64,000 nt of DNA from Dactylonectria macrodidyma (taxonomy: Eukaryota > Ascomycota > Sordariomycetes > Hypocreales > Nectriaceae): positions 1,116,001 to 1,180,000 of the forward strand of contig JAGMUV010000015.1 of assembly GCA_020744425.1 (NCBI GenBank), written 5' to 3'. The notes under the pieces were generated by a model. That model was given only the letters and a program-made list of their open reading frames with translations. It was not told the origin of the DNA and ran no database searches. This document shows positions 1 through 11,599 of this stretch, piece after piece. A program made the position numbers and the translations under genes. Position 1 is the first letter of the stretch. Each line of letters begins with the position of its first letter.

Positions 1-534
1 TTTGGAGCTACCTGAATGTGATTCCGTCCTTCAGGCCCCAGGCCAGCGACCCGAGCAAGGACTTCCGGTGCATCAGATGGATTCAATAGATCGGTTATAG
101 TGATGTGACCTTCCAGTCTCCTCATGTTCTTCGTCGACTCATCGGCTTCTTGGTTCGAAGCCGAGCCCGGTTGGTCCAGCTCGGATTGAATGTAGGACGG
201 CGACCGGTCGCTCCGCTCCTCTGATTCAAGACCATTTCTGTCTCCATCAGCGCCGAATGCTTCATCACGCCCATGTATCTCAACTATGGTTATGTTTCGG
301 TCGGGTACGGGGGTCGATGAAGCTGGGTGCCTGTGACTGTAATGAGTGGCTTTTAGACCTTTGACACGACGGCTACCGCGCCGTGAGGTAGCTAAAACAC
401 ATCTTTTGGTTCTCCTTGATATAGAGACGACACGTGGGTCCACCGGGATGCCGCTCAAACCACTGTAAACTACGTGTCAGCGTCTGAATTATAACCTGAG
501 GGGACAGCTCAGTCGTAGAACCCACAGATCGCAT
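1..534 (-). CDS. Unknown protein, partial (runs off left edge)
   Basis: An open frame on the minus strand runs to the edge of the window, so the C-terminal part is missing. From about 420 down to 1 the codons are uninterrupted and read as a polar, acidic, Glu/Ser-rich segment followed by a more hydrophobic stretch (ITDLLNPSDAPEVLARVAG). A second frame starts at an ATG at 534 and holds the segment WFERHPGGP. The two frames join if a 40-nt GT..AG intron at 337-376 is removed. That intron is shorter than every other intron in the window, so the join is uncertain; the alternative is a frameshift or a different upstream exon. I do not recognise the family. Confidence 0.4.
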
Positions 535-1409
535 CTTGTGTTCCTTGAGCGGCGGGCTAAGCAGGCTTTAGAGACGCGTTTCTCTGATCCCGCAGTGTGA
601 CTGCTGGTCGACATATGCCCCAACGATGCCATTGCTGGTGTTAGTTGTCAGAGTCTTTCAAACGCCGCCGGGAATACAACCCCTCTTATAAGAATCTAGA
701 CTTTCAGCCATTACTCTAGAACCCTGGTCGCTTCATGGGTCCATTTCGCTTAGGTGGCTCTACTCTGACTCGCCTTTTTGGGTCTAGTCAGGGAGGTTAG
801 GCCTGGGGAGAATTCTGACGACCTGGGGCAAGACTACCCGGAGGAGCCGGCCTTGGTCACAGTGATAAGTCGTTGAACTAACACGGACACTCATATAGCT
901 ATGCCTGTAGTCCTACTGTGTCACATGAGGAACTTACACGGCGAGAAGGTACCCTTCTTTTGTCATGCCATTACGCAATGAGTGCCAGGAAGATGTTTTC
1001 CACAGGGATGCACAGGATTACGAGTCAGCTTTTCAGAAATCCAGGCCGGAGCCTAGAACAACCCGTCCTTGACCAGGCCGGCGACAAAGTGAGGAATGCC
1101 CACACGAGGCCCCTGAGCACTCGCAGCAAACTCACCACATCCACGTCTTGATACGCTTGACGAATTGACGTGCTGAGCAGCATGAACTGGCCAGAGTCAA
1201 AGAAGTCGAGCCATAGCGTTGCCCCCCGTTGCTCCCGGGTTCTTGACACGGACAGAAGGAACCTACGTCAACGGCAATACATTGCCGGGCTGCGAAGCTT
1301 TCACAAGCTTCCCGCGCCTATCAAATCTTTGTAACCTGTCAAGTCCGGACCATGCTCCTCACATGATGCCTCTTGATTCACTTCTCAATTGCTTAGCGTT
1401 TATCTGGGG
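535..1409. other. Intergenic, no gene seen
   Basis: No frame here has a recognisable domain, conserved motif or plausible exon structure. The short open frames have low-complexity or scrambled composition. It separates the left-edge partial gene from the end of the acetyltransferase gene. Confidence 0.5.
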
Positions 1410-2188
1410 TCAGTCCCTTGCCTCCTTGCTCACTGGTAGGTCGGATACAGGGTCAACCTTCTTTATCACCTTCGCTGGGGAACCAACTGCTACCGAAAAG
1501 TCGGAAATATCCTTAGTGACGACACTGCCCGCCCCGATCGTGCAACCTTTCCCAATCGTGACACCGGCCATGATGGTAGTATTCCCCCCGATCCAACAGT
1601 CATCGCCAATTGTAACAGGTCTAGCATACTCAATTCCATTGCGCCTTGATTGTACGCAAGTCTCATGTGTGGCCGCAAATATCGAAACGGAGGGCCCGAA
1701 TGAAACGCGGTTGCCGATGCTAACAAGTCCGCAATCCAAAATGACTAGACTAGGCAAGTAAGAAAGCTGGCCACCGAGGAAATGAAAACACACGTACCCG
1801 AAATTGGAGTAAAAGTTATCGCCAAGGGAAATATTACATCCATAGTCAACGTTGAATGGGGGTTCGATGAAGACGTCACTGCCAATGTTCCCCAGGATCT
1901 CCTTTAGAATCGCCTCCCTGTCCGCTACCAACGAGTCGGGTGTCGCATCATCCGGAAGATGTGTGTTGTACTTGTGCATGGACTTGCGGGCTCGAAATCG
2001 TCCATGATTAAGCTCTGGCGCAAGGGCATCATACCTTCCATTAGGTCAGCCCTACGAGGTAGGTCATTTCCGATGGCAACAACTTACAGAACACCCGAAA
2101 TCATCTTCTCGTAGTCATCACACCATGGCGTATTGCTGAGAGTCCTTGCAAACTCGATGGTCTTAGGGTCCTTTGTTGTAACCGCCAT
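1410..2188 (-). CDS. Maltose/galactoside O-acetyltransferase (NodL/LacA type)
   Basis: Predicted 225-residue acetyl-CoA-dependent O-acetyltransferase acting on sugars, likely cytosolic. Exons are 2088-2188, 1798-2034 and 1410-1749; introns 2035-2087 (53 nt) and 1750-1797 (48 nt) are GT..AG. The second intron is a multiple of three, so it can look like coding sequence. The N-terminal Mac domain has EKMISG and an ELNHGRFRAR-type helix (residues about 28-55). The left-handed beta-helix hexapeptide repeats fill the C-terminal half, with the catalytic His in FAATHE and the acetyl-CoA-binding repeats GDDCWIGGNTTIMAGVTIG and GAGSVVTKD. Length fits the family. It is divergent from a dead alpha-glucosidase, and together they suggest a former maltose-type sugar locus. 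The substrate cannot be told from sequence. Confidence 0.9.
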
Positions 2189-2861
2189 CTTGAAAGATGC
2201 CACAATGCGTGAAGCTGAACTAAAAGATGCGGACGGACGTCTAGATTATATGGATACGTAATGTCGGACCGAGATATGGTCGAGAATAGCGTTGCTCCTC
2301 TCTCTTGGCTTAAAGGACAATTGTTGGCGTGGGAATTCTTGCACAACACCTGAGCGATGTCTCCATAGCCCTGAAGCACACAACTATTCTCCATTCCTCA
2401 TGCTATGAGAATTAGGGCTAGGATCTAGTTGAACTTACCCAGCGCTTATGAAAAACTGAAAAGGGTTAGTGCCACAATCGTCAATCCTGGTCCAACTCCA
2501 CCCTGCGATCCTGGGCATGGGGGTCAGCTGTGTTATACGGAGTCCAATGGCGGGGGTAATAGATGTGTTGTGGCAAACTAGCATCATTTGGAAGATCACA
2601 AGATTCAGTCGTCTGCATCATTTTGTATCGGCTTAGGATCAGAGCACTAGTAGTCGGTCCGACAACTTCTTTGGGCCCTGCACATCTCCCCTTGGTCCAA
2701 CAGACGTGTCCAGTTCCGATACGTCATCCACGATACCACCAGAGAGTGGCAGGCGGATCGGTCATGTAGCTCAGCAATCCCCCTTGTAACTCTTCCAAGC
2801 CCAGCATCAGTCCACCATTTCACCTCAACTCTCCAGTCAACCCCATACGCTCTTTTTAGCT
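2189..2861. promoter_or_regulatory. Divergent intergenic region between acetyltransferase and glucosidase relic
   Basis: This 673-bp region lies between two genes transcribed away from each other. It carries two copies of the palindrome CGG(A/T)CCG, at 2265-2271 and 2655-2661, of the kind recognised by Zn2Cys6 proteins. No coding sequence is evident. The role as a promoter is inferred from gene orientation. Confidence 0.4.
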
Positions 2862-3934
2862 ATGACTGCAATTAACGGACACAAGAAGGCATGGTGGAAA
2901 GAGGCCATCGTCTACTAAATTTACCCAGCCTCCTTCTGCGACTCTAACGGCGATGGCGTCGGTGACCTGCGTGGAATTGTATCCAAGCTGGACTACCTTA
3001 ATGACCTAGGTATCAACGTGATCTGGATCTGTTCGATGTACGATAGTCCGCAGGCCGATCTGGGATACGACATCTCCAACTATGAAGATATCTACCTTCC
3101 CTATGGCACTCTCTCCAAGATATGTAGCTTCTCATCCAAGAGGTCCATGCTCGCGGCGTGAAGATAATGCTAGACCTTGTTATAAACCATACTTCCGATC
3201 GGCACGCCTGGTTCAAGGAATCTCGCTCTTCGAGAACCAATGCCAAATCTGACTGGTACATCTGGCGCTCTGGTCGCCTTTGCCCCAAAACCAGGGCCCG
3301 CCTCCCACCAAATAACTGGCGTTCTTGCTTCGGAACCGGCAGCGCCTGGCAGTGGGATGAAGTTCGCGAAGAATACTACCTGCATCTGTACACAAAAGAG
3401 ATGCCTGACCTCAACTGGGAGAGTGAGGAAGGCAGGAAGGCTATATATGAGAGCGCGATGGAGACTTGGCTAAGGAAGGGAGTTGATGGGTTTAGGGTTG
3501 ACACAGTCAACCTGTATTCCAAGCTGCCTGACCTTCCAGACGCACCCATCACGGATCCGACGTCTGAGTACCAGTTTGATCCAACTATCTACTGTAATGG
3601 TCCTCGAGCCCACGAGTTCATTGGGGAGATGAACACGATTCTCAGCAAGTACAATGCAATAACCGTCGGCGAGTTACCGGCAACTCCAGACCCCGTTAAG
3701 GTTCTCGATTTTGTTCGCGCCTCACGCAAGCAGCTCTCAATGGTTTTCCAATTCGACATTGTAGAGCTCGACGCCAACGTCTCAGACTCTTTCGATATCA
3801 CTTTCCCAACCTACACCCTGAGTCACTTCAAAGCTGCTGTGGCCAAGACCCAGCGGCTTATCCAAGGGACTGATGGATGGACAACTGTGTTTTTGGAGAG
3901 CCATGATCTGGCGAGCAGCGTGTCCAGGTTGTGA
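2862..3934 (+). pseudogene. GH13 alpha-glucosidase (maltase/isomaltase), truncated pseudogene
   Basis: Relic of a cytosolic GH13 alpha-glucosidase. The start is clear (MTAINGHKKAWWKEAIVY) but codon 19 is TAA (2916-2918), where the family has Gln in VYQIYP; one C-to-T change would explain it. After [14 protein letters not shown] the frame breaks near 3115-3130 and resumes as [19 protein letters not shown]. The rest of the catalytic barrel is readable, with the nucleophile in GFRVDTVN and the acid/base Glu in TVGELP. It ends at 3934 just after FLESHDLASSVSRL, where the family has the NHDQ motif, so the last part of the barrel and the C-terminal domain, roughly 300 residues, are gone. A stop, a frameshift and a terminal deletion together make function very unlikely. 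Confidence 0.9.
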
Positions 3935-3960
3935 CAACCTCGTTCGCCTACACAAAATCA

Positions 3961-5558
3961 CTAGAGGTTACTCTTGGGCTCTTGACTCCCCCCATCCACG
4001 ATGTGCTCCATCAACGTCTCGGCAGCCATATCCAGGCTAAACGAAGCCAGCCTCTCATCATTCAGCAGGTACGCCCTTGGAAAGCCCGGAATATCCCTCT
4101 CACCTAGCGCCATCCTCGCCACCGCCTCACCGCTGAGCCAGCACTTGTCCATGCCGTGCCCGTTGAAGCCGGCCGAGATCCACTCTCCGCTTCCGGCCCG
4201 CCCGGTCAGCCCCTCCGAGAGCCTGCCGACGAGCGGCATGCCGTCGGCCGTGAAGCCCATGATGCCCGACCAGACGGCGAGCGGCGCCACGGGCGTGGCG
4301 TCTTTCCAGATGTGAGGGGCTGCCGAGCAGAGGCTCTCGCGCGCGTCGGCGGCGACAAAAGAGTCGTCGCTTGTCAGCAGGCCGTCGAGCTTCTGCGCTT
4401 CGCCGCCGAGGAACATGACGCCCGTCTTTGCATTCTGCTGGGCGTAGTATAGGCCGATCTTTAACAGTCCAGTCTTTTCGTCGTAGCTTCCTTTCGTGAT
4501 GTGAGACCAAGAAACTCTGTCTCCGAGGCGTGGGAAAGATGGCCCCATCTTTTGTGTCGACATGGTGCCTCTCAACGGGTATAGCTTGCCGGTGAGGTTG
4601 GGTATTAGTCGAGCCGAGTAACCATTTGTGCAGTGGATGATTTGCTTTGCTCTAATCTTTCCCCTCGGGGTTTGGACGGTGTACAGGTATGGGCTCCCAT
4701 CCTTGGATTCGTAGTTGATGGAAAGCACGGGCGTGTTGGTTTCGAGGGAAAACCGGTCGTGATACTCTTGCTTGAGAGACATCAAGATGATCGTCATAAG
4801 CCGATAAGGCCACAATGCCGCAACTCCGTGCTGCTCTGTAATACCGGCACTGTCCTTGAACTTGAAGTCCTGCGCTTAGTTGTTAGCCTGCCATATGTTG
4901 TCTCTAGGGTAGCTGCAACTGACATCCATCTCCTCTCTGGGGGTCACTTTATACGTTACACCTCCGTCCGGCACAGCTTTTGTTAGTTGGTCAATTATTT
5001 GAACAGCCTCTTTGAATGATGCTTTGTCTCCGAAGCTGGTGACTGTCTTTACAGGACGAAACTCGACAGCGTCTTGGTCGGCGGGACTCAATTGTGAGAC
5101 TAGCTCCGCAAGGCGACGAATATTTGCCTCACTGAAACGTACAGTCTCAATGGCCCGTTCGAATCCGATTGAAGTGACAAGGCTTGAGAACAAAGAATCG
5201 CTATCCGAAACAAGATGACCGCCATTACGACCCGTTGCGCCGCTCACCGCCGTGCGTGCCTCTAGCATGGTGACGCGGAGGTTCGCAGCAGCGGGGTGAT
5301 GGAGTAGAGAATGGGCCACGCTGCAACCGCTGACTCCGGACCCGATGATGACGATGTCAACTTCATCGGGGAGTCTCGGTGACTGCGCATTGGACACGAA
5401 TGGGTGTGCTGGTTCTTGCCAAGCGGCTGTAGTCGGATTTGTACTGGGCAGGCCTGGTGGCAGGTTGATGTGCTTCTTGACGTCTCGGAGAAAATCTGGA
5501 AGAATTAGAGGACTCCCAGGAGAAAAATGAAGACATTGAGCTAACCTGGATTCGTCAT
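3961..5558 (-). CDS. FAD-dependent oxidoreductase (DAO family, amine/amino-acid oxidase like)
   Basis: Predicted 497-residue flavoprotein of the D-amino-acid oxidase/glycine oxidase superfamily. Exons are 5546-5558, 4924-5495 and 3961-4869. The tiny first exon encodes MTNP plus one base. Introns are 5496-5545 (50 nt) and 4870-4923 (54 nt, donor GTCAGT, branch GCTAAC, and in frame except for a TAA). The FAD dinucleotide motif GSGVSG is at residues 56-61, followed by the family motif ATGRNGGHL. The C-terminal part has GFTADGMPLVGR and FNGHGMD, the usual second FAD contact. The C-terminus ends in SNL, at best a weak peroxisomal signal. It is divergent from the carboxylesterase and ends 27 bp from the glucosidase relic. 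The substrate is unknown. Confidence 0.88.
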
Positions 5559-6140
5559 GATGGTGGTTGCAGTCGAAGATGGCAGCTTGGTAAGTTGATG
5601 CCTTGGTCTATGAGGTTGTAAAGATTTATTTGCCTCTCTTGTACTCCATGCATTTCAGTCAAAACATGCCGGCGGTTAGAGCCGGGGAAACCAGCCATGT
5701 GACCATCAAGCCGCCATATCAGTGGCTGAAGCCAGGATAGTTTATCTCACACTGCATACTACTGATATGCTTACTGCACACGAAGAAGTGACCGGTCGAG
5801 ATAACACGCCGGCTGAACCATGCCAGCCACAGTACCAATATTCCAAGCACAACAATTGCCGACAAACACTTGAATTACGAGCGTCTCCGGATGCCGAATC
5901 GGGCCTAGACTTGGATCCTGGCGAGCCGGCTTGAAATCATCTCCGCATCTTTTGCGCGCTCCTCTGACTACCATATTGGGACTAGTTGAGTTCCCGCGGA
6001 AGTTGTCATTCAAGCCGGTCTATGAGGCAACAAGGGACAACCTGGAGAAGATGGAGATGGTCGAATAAATATTCCTCGAGTTCGCCGTATCAAATCTTCA
6101 AAGTATTCTCCCCAATAAGTTTAACTCAATATTCTCTAAG
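5559..6140. promoter_or_regulatory. Divergent promoter region, FAD oxidoreductase / carboxylesterase
   Basis: This 582-bp region separates two genes read in opposite directions. No convincing open frame or conserved protein motif is present. It is AT-richer toward the carboxylesterase start. The promoter role is inferred from the layout only. Confidence 0.4.
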
Positions 6141-7858
6141 ATGCCTGCGAGTATAACCCCTACCGGAACTACCAAGCTGAGCGTTGAAGGACTCGGCGAA
6201 GTAGAAGGCTTCACCTTTCCCGCTGGAGTCCGCCAATTCTCTGGCATTCCATATGCAACACTCACCAAGCGTTGGACGCGCTCGCAACTAAATACGTCGT
6301 GGCCTGATAAATTTCACAATGGCACCAAGCTCGGGTATGTCTTGTCCATGAGCCTAATCAAGGTTCATACTGACTCGCCTGTTGCAGATGCCGAGGCCCT
6401 CAACCTCCAGAGTACGACTCTGGTACCGGTTTGGACCCTCTTGTTCCTGTAGGCTTCCCCGCGCATTACAAGAAGCCAGCTGAGGACGAACTGAACTGCC
6501 TCGTCATGAACATCACCGCGCCGTCGGTAGACCCAGGCGTCAAGATTCCCGTCATGGTGTACATCCACGGCGGTTCCTTTTTGTACGGCGCCTCGGATAT
6601 GGGTGTTTTTGACGGCGTCAACTTCGTCACCCACGCTCTGACGCGTAACACGCCCGTCGTCGCCGTCAACCTCAATTACCGAGTGGGACTGGGAGGATTT
6701 CTTGCCTCTAAAGCCATCAAAGATGATCTGGCCCGTGATGGGTACGAGGGCGTTGGGAACTTTGGTCTTTGCGACCAACAGGTTGCGCTGCAATGGGTCA
6801 GCCGCTACATATCCTCTTTTGGCGGCGACGCAGACAATGTTACCATCTACGGCGAATCTGCTGGAGGAATGAGCGTCTCTCATCAAATCGCGGCTAAGAA
6901 CCCTGCGCCGTTCCACAGAGCCATCGCCATGTCTGGCCATCTAAGCACCATTCCAGCTTGGAGCTTGGAACATCACGAGAAACACTACAGAGCCCTCCTC
7001 ACTCATGTGGGCATTGACCCGGAGTCTCCATCAGCCCTTGAGCAACTCCGCAAAGTCCCCGAGGCCGACGTCGCTCGAGCAACACTCGCCGTGGAAGGAA
7101 TCTTCGTTGCTACTGGCTCACCATGTAATGACGGCGTCTTCCACGCAATGCCACCGAGCTTCAACGCAATTGCATCTCCTCCTAGCTGGCTCAAGTCCTA
7201 CATGGTTGGCGACGTCTACGACGAGGGAATGATCTTCTACGAAAGCTTCTGTGAAGATGACTACTCATCCGTTCACGCCCGAATGGCAGCCAGACTGGGC
7301 ACAGAAGTCACTGATGAAATTCTTGCACTATACGAGATAACTCCAGACCTGCCCAAAAAGGAGTTCGTCAGGTTGATGGAGGTTATGTCTGGCGATACGA
7401 CTTTCAAGACCCACAATTGGGTCGCAGCCCACCGTTCTCAAGTCGAGCGGACATTCGGCTACCATTTCGACCAAATCTGCACCCATGAAGGTCTCTTCAA
7501 AGGGCTGGCCTACCACGGACTAGATTTGCTGTACCTGTTTCTCAATTTCGATGATAACCTTACCCCAGGCCAGCGAGAACTCGCCCGGTCTATGGTCAAC
7601 CATTTCATCGACTTTGCCTACGGCAAGGATCCATGGCCACGCATCAGCGAGGGTAAATCATGGATGCGGTACGGACCGGACGATGTTTGCAAGGTCGTCA
7701 CCGAGGCCGAGGATGAAGAGGTAAGGAGATATTCGCGGATGGATAAGATTATCGGCATGGGTGTGTACGAGGATTTCACTCTTGCAGTGGATGATATTGC
7801 TGTGAAGCGACATAGAATGGGAACTTTTGAATGGAAGCCGGAGGCGATTGGCCATTAA
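6141..7858 (+). CDS. Type B carboxylesterase/lipase
   Basis: Predicted 554-residue alpha/beta-hydrolase that cleaves carboxylic esters. Exons are 6141-6334 and 6388-7858, with a 53-nt intron. The oxyanion-hole motif YIHGGSF and the nucleophile elbow GESAGG (Ser222) are intact. The acid is probably in the VGDVYDEGMIF region and the catalytic His in AYHGLDLLYLF. There is no N-terminal signal peptide, unlike many secreted members, so an intracellular role is likely. The family has many substrates and none can be named here. The next gene, a Zn2Cys6 regulator on the other strand, ends 105 bp downstream and may or may not control it. Confidence 0.92.
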
Positions 7859-7963
7859 ACCTGAGATGACGAGTAAAGATCGGTTATTATATAGGGAAAC
7901 ATCCTTCCTTTCACAGTTCCACCAAGTAAATACAGCGGCATATCTTCATCTGATGCAGTTTTG

Positions 7964-9544
7964 TTAGTATAAATACAACTCAATCTTCATCTCGGCTGCA
8001 AACTCCTTCGCCAACGCAAGCCTACACACACCAACCCGGCTCTTTGCTCTGCTCCAAACCTCCTGCACAATATCCCACGCCACCTGGCTGTTACGCCCCT
8101 CATCGTTGTCCTTCAAGTGATGGAATGTAACGCCGGCCAGCCGCCGCTCCTTGGACTTTTCCTCGGTAAAGAGGCTCGCGATGAAGAGCGGATAGATGAT
8201 GGCGCCGCCAAACGGTTGTCGAAATGTAAAGGCGCCGGAGTCGACGACGGCTTGGATTGCTGCGAATGTCTTCATGCGAATGAGTGCTTGGCTGGGTATG
8301 GCTGAGACAAGTGCCTCTGGGTCGCTGCTGGTGGTAGTTGTAGATCGAAGCGCCCGGCTATGGAGGATGGCGGCCATGCGGAATGCTTCCCAGATATGAA
8401 TCTGGATAAACACTTCTCCAAGCTCGCCTGTCCATTCAAGAAGCTTCTTCTCGGTAGTGGGTGATTCCAGATTATCCAGCAAATTGATCATTGTGTAGGG
8501 CAGGCCGGAGGTGTGTTCAACGCCTGATTTCTTGCTAGGGGCTACATATGCAGCCCACAGGTTCATTGGTTGACTGATTCGATTCAACGTAAAGTATGGA
8601 ATATCCAATAATGCGATTACTTCGACCAGATGGTCTGCAAGCGGCGGTCGCTTAGCATTGCTCAGGAGGCCTCGATGTTGCAGAACCGCTCGTAATCCTT
8701 TCATAAGAGGTGTCCATATGTACAACGAAGATATCTAATTTCAAGTTAACATTAATTCACGCCAAGGGAAGGTGAAAGCTTACACTGACGCTACACAACA
8801 ACACACCCGTCGCAAGCGTTGCATCAAGCTCAAGCTTCTCGGGCCTTGCAAGGTCTTCAAAGTAGCCGGAAAGAGCTGATTGCAGGTAAATAGGTGTTAA
8901 ATGCCTGGCTTCTTCTTCTAGGCTTGCCTGATACGCCAAGCAGGTTTGACGGAGGGATGTGGACGTGTCGCAGAGCGGTACAATATCTGACATGAGCACG
9001 CTGCCCTGTCCACTCCTGCCCGTGAGGGTCAAATGGCCACTGGTAACGACTGTTCGTGTTAGAGTCGGTTAAATCGTGGAAATAGGCACTCACAATTCTC
9101 CATGAGCTTTTTCGACACCTCGTCACCTGGAGTTTCTGTGCCAATCGCTGAGTCGGGCCCGTGTTGAAGATAAAGCATGTCCAACTGGCTGTCCGGTGAC
9201 CAAACTTGCTCCAATTCCACCGTGTCGCCAAATTCGATGGACTCAGTACACTCTATAGTAGAATCTGCAAGCAGCGTTCTCTGTTCAAGACGTGACGGTC
9301 GTACAGGATTTAACAAAATCCCCTCTGTCGGCGCGTCTAGATCAGTTGGGCCCCAGGTGAGACGTGTTCCATATCCTTCGCATGTTATCTTGGCCTGTAT
9401 GCAACGCCCGCACGCCGGGTGCGCTTCATCACATTTCTTGTGGCGTCTTTTGCACGTCCAGCAACTATCAGCTGTAAGCGACGGAAAACCACAATGTCAA
9501 GGCTGGGGTGGGAGAAAGCACCCTTTCCTTGATCGGCGGATCAT
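7964..9544 (-). CDS. Zn2Cys6 fungal transcription factor
   Basis: Predicted 476-residue DNA-binding regulator. Exons are 9522-9544, 9094-9464, 8784-9049 and 7964-8734; introns are 9465-9521, 9050-9093 and 8735-8783. The short first exon encodes MIRRSRK, and splicing yields RRSRKGCWTCKRRHKKCDE, a perfect start of the zinc cluster (CX2CX6CX6CX2CX6C) at about residues 9-36. The rest resembles the fungal-specific middle domain of short Zn2Cys6 proteins (helical, with FEDLARPEKLELDATLATGVLL). It is convergent with the carboxylesterase. No coiled coil is obvious after the zinc cluster. The target genes are unknown. Confidence 0.88.
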
Positions 9545-10225
9545 GATTGTGATAAGCAGCATAAGTCTTGGAGGAACCGTGTCGCAAACTTGTTACCTCA
9601 TATAGAAGCCAGGCTGTAGTTTGTAAATACTCCTCATATATGAAGTTTGGGGAGGTTGAGCAATGTCAACAGTCGCAGATAGCGATACGAGGCATTGAAG
9701 CTGGAATCGTGGAGATGTTGGAGACGAATGTGACACGTGACAGTTTCGGATAAGCAATCTAGGTCGATTGATTGCAGCTAGAAGACTGGCTCAAGGGCAC
9801 TAATTATAGCTGGGGTTACGAACGATAGTGCAGCATCCACTAGAATTCAGCGGGGTGCTCACTAGACGGTAGCCTAAAACATAGTGGCTAACCCACTAAT
9901 CGATCTGTATGATGCTCACTAAAGAACGGAGTAATTCGACATGTCTGAGTTTTGGCTTCATGATACCTACACTAGAAGCCTACCACTCTGATACTTGATT
10001 TTGGGTCTTATTTGTAGGTGCTCAAAATTGAATCGAGCAAGTTGGCAAAACCTTAATCCATAGGCTTTAAATAGCGGGTTGACTGTTAGCTATAGTAGCT
10101 GGGTGTTTTATATAGAAATAATCCAGGACACGTCCCTGCGGCACCAACTAGCTTCGAAGCAGACGAGTCAACACCAATCACATGTTTTGATAGAGAACTT
10201 GACACGAATCAACCAGAAAATCCTA
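9545..10225. other. Intergenic, AT-rich
   Basis: No gene is supported in these 681 bases. A 79-codon open frame near 10079 overlaps the end of the acetyltransferase gene and has no recognisable motif. The part next to 9544 should contain the promoter of the Zn2Cys6 gene. Confidence 0.45.
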
Positions 10226-11074
10226 CTAGATATCCTTCTTCTTCATTCCTCCTCGACTCCCTTCTCTCACCATGTAATAAAACGTGGTAGCGTGATCCGG
10301 ATCTTTTTCATCCTCTAGCCTGGCCTCGTCGATGAGCTTGAATCCGTACTTTTCATAAAACGGGACGTTTTTGAGGTCCGTACACTCAAGAAAGCAGTGT
10401 GAGTCGCCAACTCGTTGCACCACCCATTCCATGATTTTACCACCGACTCCTAAGCCCTGTGCGTCGGGCCTGACGGCAGCAATCTCTAGGTAGTAGACTG
10501 AGCCAGGTGGGTACTGACTCGTGATTCTCTTGAATCCTTCAAAGTGATGTTCAAACATGATGGCAATCCGCTTGCGAACAAGTCAGCCCCCCCAATCTCA
10601 TCTGGCGTATCATATAGAACAACATACCTTTTCATCAGCCAAAGGCTCATGTGGCCTGTTCCAAACAAGGTCCCAGTAGTAACTCAAATACGAGCCCCAC
10701 CACCACGGCCTCAACCAGCGATATTGCGATCGCGGTGGAAAAAGAAAGCACACGCCGACGCTGGTTGGTGTGTCTTTTTGCACGACGGCCTCCATTCCTA
10801 TGCCTCCCAAGAGGTAATCACGAACTCTGAATCCTTGCCATCTCTGCACAGCGGGGAGAAGATTGCTCCAGCGGGGGCCAGCTGCGTCGCGATAGAGCCA
10901 GGAGATAAGAGGATCTGAAGAAAAGGAAAGACTCAGGGTCTCTGCAGCGGCAGCCACTGATTTGGAGTCTTGTAGAAAAGTTAGCTTTCTTTTACCATAT
11001 TGCAGGAGGTCCGTAAAATACGTACCAAAGCCTAAGGGTCTCATGGACACACCGAGACGGGTTGAAGTCGCCAT
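10226..11074 (-). CDS. GNAT-family N-acetyltransferase
   Basis: Predicted 244-residue acetyltransferase that moves acetyl from acetyl-CoA to an amine. Exons are 11026-11074, 10628-10968 and 10226-10570; both introns (10969-11025 and 10571-10627) are 57 nt, in frame, with GCTAAC or GCTGAC branch points. The spliced start MATSTRLGVSMRPLGFDSKS leads into the usual fungal form of the fold (FSSDPLISWLY). The acetyl-CoA loop is RPDAQGLGVGGKIMEW and the last strand is FYEKYGFKLIDE. The end is basic (GGMKKKDI). It is the type found as lone genes in filamentous fungi. The acceptor amine is unknown. Confidence 0.87.
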
Positions 11075-11599
11075 GACGGAAAAAGCGATCTAGATTTTGG
11101 AGTAGGTGTTGGTTCTTCGTTTGCGCCACGTACCAAGAACAATAATTCCTGGAAAAATTACCAGACTCGGGTGTCATCTGCCGTGATATGTAACTTGCTT
11201 TAACAGAGAGAGCTTCTCCAGGCTGACCGAGTGATCCGAGGCCCCTTTTTCAGTTCATGGGCGACTAATCTGATCAGCCGACACGCTTGAAGCATCGCGG
11301 CTCGACATTCTAAAAACGGTAAGCTTGGAGCTAAGAATGCAGGGGAAGAAGAGCTATCCCGATTTGACAGGCGAAGCCGCGATGCAATGCGGGGGACATT
11401 CGTATCCCTGCCTCTTCCCGACCCGCCCTTATCACATCGTCACGATGTCATTGTAGTAGTAGCTCCGTGAGAATAGAAGGACTTGTTGAGTACGACACTG
11501 ATATGAAGTACCAACCCGGCAGTTTTGTCCCATCACTTTCTGCTTGGATCTCTATCATCTTATCTTGAACTCTATTGCCTGTTACAGACATCTATCATC
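11075..11599. promoter_or_regulatory. Divergent intergenic region, GNAT / DUF3237 gene
   Basis: This 525-bp region lies between two divergent genes and has no supported coding sequence. The 80 bases before the DUF3237 start are rich in C and T, as is common just upstream of fungal start codons. Confidence 0.4.

Noticed and set aside
918..1249. Overlapping open frames on both strands near 1 kb
   Set aside because: No domain, no exon structure, and the two frames mirror each other as expected by chance.
2265..2661. Counting the acetyltransferase/glucosidase promoter into the CGG(A/T)CCG regulon
   Set aside because: It has two copies but lies 33 kb away and serves unrelated genes; copies also occur in coding sequence at 7.7, 25.0, 36.8 and 43.1 kb, so the motif alone is not proof.
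2862..3934. RIP (repeat-induced point mutation) as the cause of the pseudogenes
   Set aside because: The glucosidase stop fits a C-to-T change, but the alcohol dehydrogenase stop is not in the preferred CpA context and the relics also carry indels; no general TpA excess was visible.
10079..10318. 79-codon plus-strand frame
   Set aside because: It overlaps the 3' end of the well-supported GNAT gene on the other strand.
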